59,007 nt of DNA. Source: an uncultured Rhodospirillales bacterium (GTDB taxonomy: Bacteria; Pseudomonadota; Alphaproteobacteria; CAAGCB01; CAG-977). The translations under genes and the position numbers were made by a program. Below, in pieces: positions 55,939 through 59,007 of this stretch; the stretch's first letter is position 1; each line of letters begins with the position of its first letter. The stretch covers positions 31,952 through 90,958 of the forward strand of contig CACYSU010000013.1 in assembly GCA_902777205.1 (NCBI GenBank). The letters run 5' to 3'. The notes under the pieces are model-generated. The model had not been told where the DNA came from and did no database searches. It saw only the letters and a program-made list of their open reading frames with translations.

Positions 55939-56698
55939 AATGAAACAAGCCTTTGCGGCTGCCGGTTTGGCGTTGGTTTTCTCTTGTTCCGCGGCGCACG
56001 CGTGTATGCCGGTCAACCCGATCTGCCTGTTCAAAATGGTTTTGAAGGCGACGCCGGGGATGCCCGTGTTCGACTTTGTGTCCGTGCCCGCGATCATTCC
56101 GCACGTTCCGGCCGCTTTGCTGAAAGAAGGCCAGTCGAAGATGAAGGAAATCGCCGACAAGGCGCTGGAGGACATCCGTTCGGGCAAAAAACCGTCGCTG
56201 TCCGGCATCAAATTGGATATGCCCAATTTTGAAGGCGCCGCGCCCGCGCCGAATTCCAGTCAGGATTACGCGTCGCTGGAAGCTTTCCCCATTTCCGATT
56301 CCGAAGACCCGCTGGAAGTGGCGAAGTCGATCGAAACGATCTTTCTGCGCCCCGGCTGGAAGGATGAAAAATCCGAAATGTCGCAGTACGACACGCTGTT
56401 GCTGAAGTATTATCAGGGACAGTTCAAAATGTCCAACGCGATCGAATTGACTGGTTTCACAGCCTATATGCAAAACCGTTTGGACGAATTGATGGTCGCG
56501 GCCGAAGAAATCCAGAAACAAATCGAAGAAGCCGACGATTTGAACAAGGCGCAGCGCGCGAACTACGCGGCGCACCTGATGGAATACCAGCTGGCGATCG
56601 TTTACAACCAGCTGCTGGCGGCGGAATTGCAGCTGGATGCGGCGATGAAACTGGGACAGGGGTTCGTTTTGGAAAAACCTGTTTTCGGTGAGATTTAA
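55922..56698 (+). CDS. Exported protein of unknown function, Cys-rich N-terminus
   Basis: 258 residues from the ATG at 55922; the ATG at 55913 is too close to the ribosome site, and 55940 is also possible. Signal peptide (about 1-27) ends 'SAAHACMPVNPICLF', so two Cys sit at the mature N-terminus. The middle has low-complexity Pro/Ala, the end is long helices ('VAAEEIQKQIEEADDLNKAQ', 'AYNQLLAAELQLDAAMKLGQ'-like). Not recognised. It overlaps exported protein 3 and sits in the same operon as the VirB5-like genes, so a surface or periplasmic part of the machine is likely. Confidence 0.55.
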   Translation: MLTLNKMKQAFAAAGLALVFSCSAAHACMPVNPICLFKMVLKATPGMPVFDFVSVPAIIPHVPAALLKEGQSKMKEIADKALEDIRSGKKPSLSGIKLDMPNFEGAAPAPNSSQDYASLEAFPISDSEDPLEVAKSIETIFLRPGWKDEKSEMSQYDTLLLKYYQGQFKMSNAIELTGFTAYMQNRLDELMVAAEEIQKQIEEADDLNKAQRANYAAHLMEYQLAIVYNQLLAAELQLDAAMKLGQGFVLEKPVFGEI

Positions 56699-56725
56699 CC
56701 GTCCGGAAAGAATAGGAGAAAAACC

Positions 56726-58579
56726 ATGAAATCTTCTTTGAAAAACACATTATTGGCCGTGACGATGCTGTCCACCGGATTTTTCGTTCTTTCCGCGGGA
56801 CAGGCGGACGCGGCGGGCTATAAAAAAGCCAAAGCCAAAGACGCGGTCGCGCAGGACACGTCGTTCCAGCAATACCCCAAACTGGGGCAGGTCAAGGACG
56901 ATGTCAACAGCGCGGTGAACCTGCACACGACGGCCGTTTCCCTGATTTCGGACAAACAGCAGCTGGAACAGTACAAGGACGCGGTCGAAAAATACAATGA
57001 AATCGAACGCCGTTTGGCGCAAAACGTCCAATGCAACATTTCCCAGCTGTCGGAAAATTTCACGGACGGCGCGAACGTGTGGAAAAAAGTGTCCGCATGG
57101 GCGGAGGACAGCGCGGAAACCCTGTTGGCCGAAGCGTCCGGTTCCCTGACCGATCCCGAACTGTCCAAACAGCTGGCGGCGGTCGAATCGGGCGACACGT
57201 CGTCGGTCAAATCGTCGGAATCCAAATATTCCGCGATCAACGCGGACACCAGCACCGAAGCCGCCATGGCAATGGTGAAATCGGACACGGCGTCCACCGA
57301 ATCGCAATCATCCGACATGAACATTGACGAAGCGGCCGCTTACGGCAAGGTGCGCTGGGATGTCGGCTACACGGTTTTGAAGAACGTTTACGGTTCGCCG
57401 TCCAAATGGGGAACGGTGAAAAAACAGTATCTGCCGTGGATCGACCAGAAACGTGTTTACGACGTTTATCTGAACAACTACTACGCCGAACTGGAAAGCC
57501 ACTATGTCGCCAACCCGCTGCGGCCGTTCCCGAAACGCCCGACGATGGCGGACGGCGCGTCCTATCTGCCGGCCGATTATTACAGCGGCACGCTGCCCGA
57601 ACCGCAGGTTTCGTCCAAAAAATACGACGAAAAGAAAGCCACGCTTGATGAAAAATGGTGCGGCGAAACGGACGGGATGCAGAACATCTGCCAGCGCGTG
57701 AACAAAGGCGGGCTGTACCGTTTGCACACGGATTATGTGGCGGCCTTGCAGCGTTACCCGCTGAAAAAAGGCGAACAGCAGCCGCAAATGCTGCCGCCCT
57801 ATCTGCCGCAGCGTCCGCTGCCGCCCTGGCGCGAATCCGCTTATATCATGAAGGTGGAAAAGAACATCGCCGACATCGCGTCGAACCTGCCCGATCCGTG
57901 GTACAAAGTGGTCGCGCAATCGGTTGACAACTTCGCGCCGAAAGGCGAGTTTTCCAATCTGGTCGAACGGAACGGAAAATCCGTCCGCTTCCGTCACAAG
58001 GATTACGACAGCACGACGCTGGAAGTTAAAACCAATTCCGACGGCACGCCGCGCCTGCCGGTTCCGCTGATGACGAACAGGGTCAGCGCGTATCTGGCAT
58101 TGACTTCGGCCAAGGCGGAACAGGAACCGGTCAAGGAACGCGCGCTCGCTTCGATCAAGGAATTGAGCGAAAACATCGTTTCGACGCTGGCGCAGGCGGG
58201 GTACGCGGTGCCGAATCCGGACACGTTCGATTTGTCGAAGGACGAGGATTACAAAGCCGCGATGAACAAGCTGGCGGAATTGCAAAACGCGAAAATTTCC
58301 GCCGCCAGATCGAAAATCCAGTCGCTGCAGGCGTCGTTCGGCGGGAAATTGCTGCCCTCGGTCGCCAAAATGGTTGAAGAGGAAAAGCGGACGATGGACG
58401 CTTTGCAAAAGGACAGCGAATTTCTGGTCAACGTGTCGCGCGACAACGCGCCGAACATCAATTCCCTGTTGCTGACGGCGGTCGCCGACGCGACGGCCAA
58501 CCAGACGTACAAGGAAAATCTGGCGGAAAAAACGCAGGATCTGGCGCCGGTTCCGCCGGTGGGATGTCCGGTTCTGTAA
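56726..58579 (+). CDS. Large exported protein of unknown function
   Basis: 617 residues. Signal peptide 1-30 (ends AGQADAAGY). N-terminal helical region (50-180), then 'AAAYGKVRWDVGYTVLKNVY', a Tyr/Pro-rich central part ('YPLKKGEQQPQMLPPYLPQR') and C-terminal long helices. Eight or so Cys, Trp and Tyr-rich spots ('CGETDGMQNICQRV') suggest a folded periplasmic or surface protein. I do not recognise it. Last gene of the exported set, followed by a terminator. It could be an adhesin tip, a pilotin or an effector. Confidence 0.6.
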   Translation: MKSSLKNTLLAVTMLSTGFFVLSAGQADAAGYKKAKAKDAVAQDTSFQQYPKLGQVKDDVNSAVNLHTTAVSLISDKQQLEQYKDAVEKYNEIERRLAQNVQCNISQLSENFTDGANVWKKVSAWAEDSAETLLAEASGSLTDPELSKQLAAVESGDTSSVKSSESKYSAINADTSTEAAMAMVKSDTASTESQSSDMNIDEAAAYGKVRWDVGYTVLKNVYGSPSKWGTVKKQYLPWIDQKRVYDVYLNNYYAELESHYVANPLRPFPKRPTMADGASYLPADYYSGTLPEPQVSSKKYDEKKATLDEKWCGETDGMQNICQRVNKGGLYRLHTDYVAALQRYPLKKGEQQPQMLPPYLPQRPLPPWRESAYIMKVEKNIADIASNLPDPWYKVVAQSVDNFAPKGEFSNLVERNGKSVRFRHKDYDSTTLEVKTNSDGTPRLPVPLMTNRVSAYLALTSAKAEQEPVKERALASIKELSENIVSTLAQAGYAVPNPDTFDLSKDEDYKAAMNKLAELQNAKISAARSKIQSLQASFGGKLLPSVAKMVEEEKRTMDALQKDSEFLVNVSRDNAPNINSLLLTAVADATANQTYKENLAEKTQDLAPVPPVGCPVL

Positions 58580-58605
58580 ACGGCCGTTCATCATTATAAA
58601 AATCA

Positions 58606-58633
58606 GGAAAAGCGGGGGTGATCCCCGCTTTTC
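58606..58633 (+). terminator. Terminator after the exported-protein operon
   Basis: GAAAAGCGGGG-GTG-ATCCCCGCTTTTC, a perfect 11-bp stem, ends the transcript. Confidence 0.8.
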
Positions 58634-58713
58634 GCGTATCCGGCCGGCGATTTCCCCTTTGCCGCGCCGGCATAATAAAATCGGCGCGGATCAACGCCGC
58701 CCTTGCGGATACA

Positions 58714-58758
58714 ATCAAAGTTTGATATGTTCATAAAAACGGGGGCGTTTTTATGAAC
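58714..58758. promoter_or_regulatory. Two palindromes before the glycosyltransferase gene
   Basis: ATCAAA-G-TTTGAT (58714-58726, perfect) and a 30-nt inverted repeat with 13-bp arms, GTTCATAAAAACG / CGTTTTTATGAAC (58729-58741 / 58746-58758), loop GGGG. Either could be an operator or an AT-rich terminator-like hairpin. Confidence 0.6.
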
Positions 58759-58809
58759 GTCCATGCCCCCGCGAATGACAGGCCGGAAAGACGGCAAAGG
58801 GGGAAATGT

Positions 58810-59007
58810 ATGCCGTTAATCTCAGTCTTGCTTCCGTTGTACAACACGCGCGAGGAGCATTTGCGCGCGTGTATGGACGGGATATTGGGGCAGACGTTTG
58901 ACGATTTCGAGGTTGTGATCGTGAACGACTGTTCGCCCGACCCGAACGTGGCGCGGGTGGTTCGGAGCTATTCCGACCCTCGGATCCGCTATTACGAGAA
59001 CGAGCGG
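58810..59007 (+). CDS. Family 2 glycosyltransferase, N-terminal fragment
   Basis: 66 residues visible; the frame runs off the window. 'PLISVLLPLYNTREEHLRAC' and 'FEVVIVNDCSPDPNVARVV' are the GT2 nucleotide-sugar fold start. SD AAAGGGGG lies 7 nt from the ATG at 58810; an in-frame ATG at 58753 falls inside a palindrome and is less likely. Probably acts in polysaccharide or glycan synthesis, possibly glycosylating surface structures. Confidence 0.88.
   Translation, partial: MPLISVLLPLYNTREEHLRACMDGILGQTFDDFEVVIVNDCSPDPNVARVVRSYSDPRIRYYENER

Noticed and set aside
39169-58579. Dot/Icm type IVB secretion system
   Set aside because: No DotA, DotC, DotD, DotG, DotH, DotL or IcmF-like gene is visible; the secretin is PilN type and a GspF-like platform protein is present, which Dot/Icm lacks.

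Overview
The window reads as a chromosomal contig from an uncultured alphaproteobacterium. The evidence is the SRP RNA-dnaX-ybaB-recR order, MltG, SlyX and a CNNM-type protein, moderately high GC, and a Gram-negative envelope with secretins, lipoproteins, an autotransporter and beta-barrels. No rRNA or named marker allows a finer placement. A host-associated lineage is plausible from the surface and secretion genes, but that is inference.

Layout. (1) 1-5.3 kb: right end of a T7-like podovirus prophage (scaffold tail, major capsid, tail tubular A and B, a small virion protein, holin-like protein, GH24 endolysin, nested spanin-like pair), closed by a terminator. (2) 5.4-10.5 kb: exported Sel1-repeat proteins around a DsbD/ScsB-type thiol reductase. 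(3) 10.6-25.5 kb: housekeeping. This holds murL-murD2 (alternative D-glutamate route to peptidoglycan), recR-ybaB-dnaX with a previously unlisted SRP RNA, fabD-fabG-acpP-fabF-mltG, a Sel1/SPOR protein, a CNNM/CorC-like protein, a YgjV-like protein, hisF, hisH and a UbiA-type prenyltransferase. (4) 25.7-26.7 kb: tRNA-Lys, a duplicated terminator block with dense hairpins, then a compact locus of tiny hydrophobic peptides and small RNAs. (5) 26.7-39.1 kb: a cytidylate-type deaminase, an outer-membrane beta-barrel, a 1435-residue autotransporter with a divergent XRE regulator, HAD phosphatase, M20 peptidase, SlyX, a putative zinc peptidase, IF-1, a TerB-like protein, YajQ and unknowns. (6) 39.2-58.6 kb: a large divergent envelope-machine locus. 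(7) 58.8 kb to the end: start of a family 2 glycosyltransferase.

Two parts stand out. At 26001-26258 a 25-residue membrane peptide gene and a small RNA converge on a shared hairpin. The RNA carries a 14-nt near-repeat (13/14) of the antisense of the peptide's ribosome-binding site and start codon. This is the architecture of a par/Fst type I toxin-antitoxin module. At 39.2-58.6 kb the minus strand has a colinear R64-type IVb pilus assembly set (TcpQ/PilL-like, PilN secretin, PilO, PilP-like, PilQ ATPase, PilR) with no prepilin or prepilin peptidase. Diverging from it on the plus strand are VirB2-, VirB3- and VirB4-like genes and five exported proteins, at least some of them VirB5-like, with no VirB6-VirB11 or VirD4. 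The two halves may form one chimeric apparatus.

Start sites were chosen by Shine-Dalgarno spacing, and several differ from the longest open frame. Function calls rest on motifs and family memory only, since no database search was possible.
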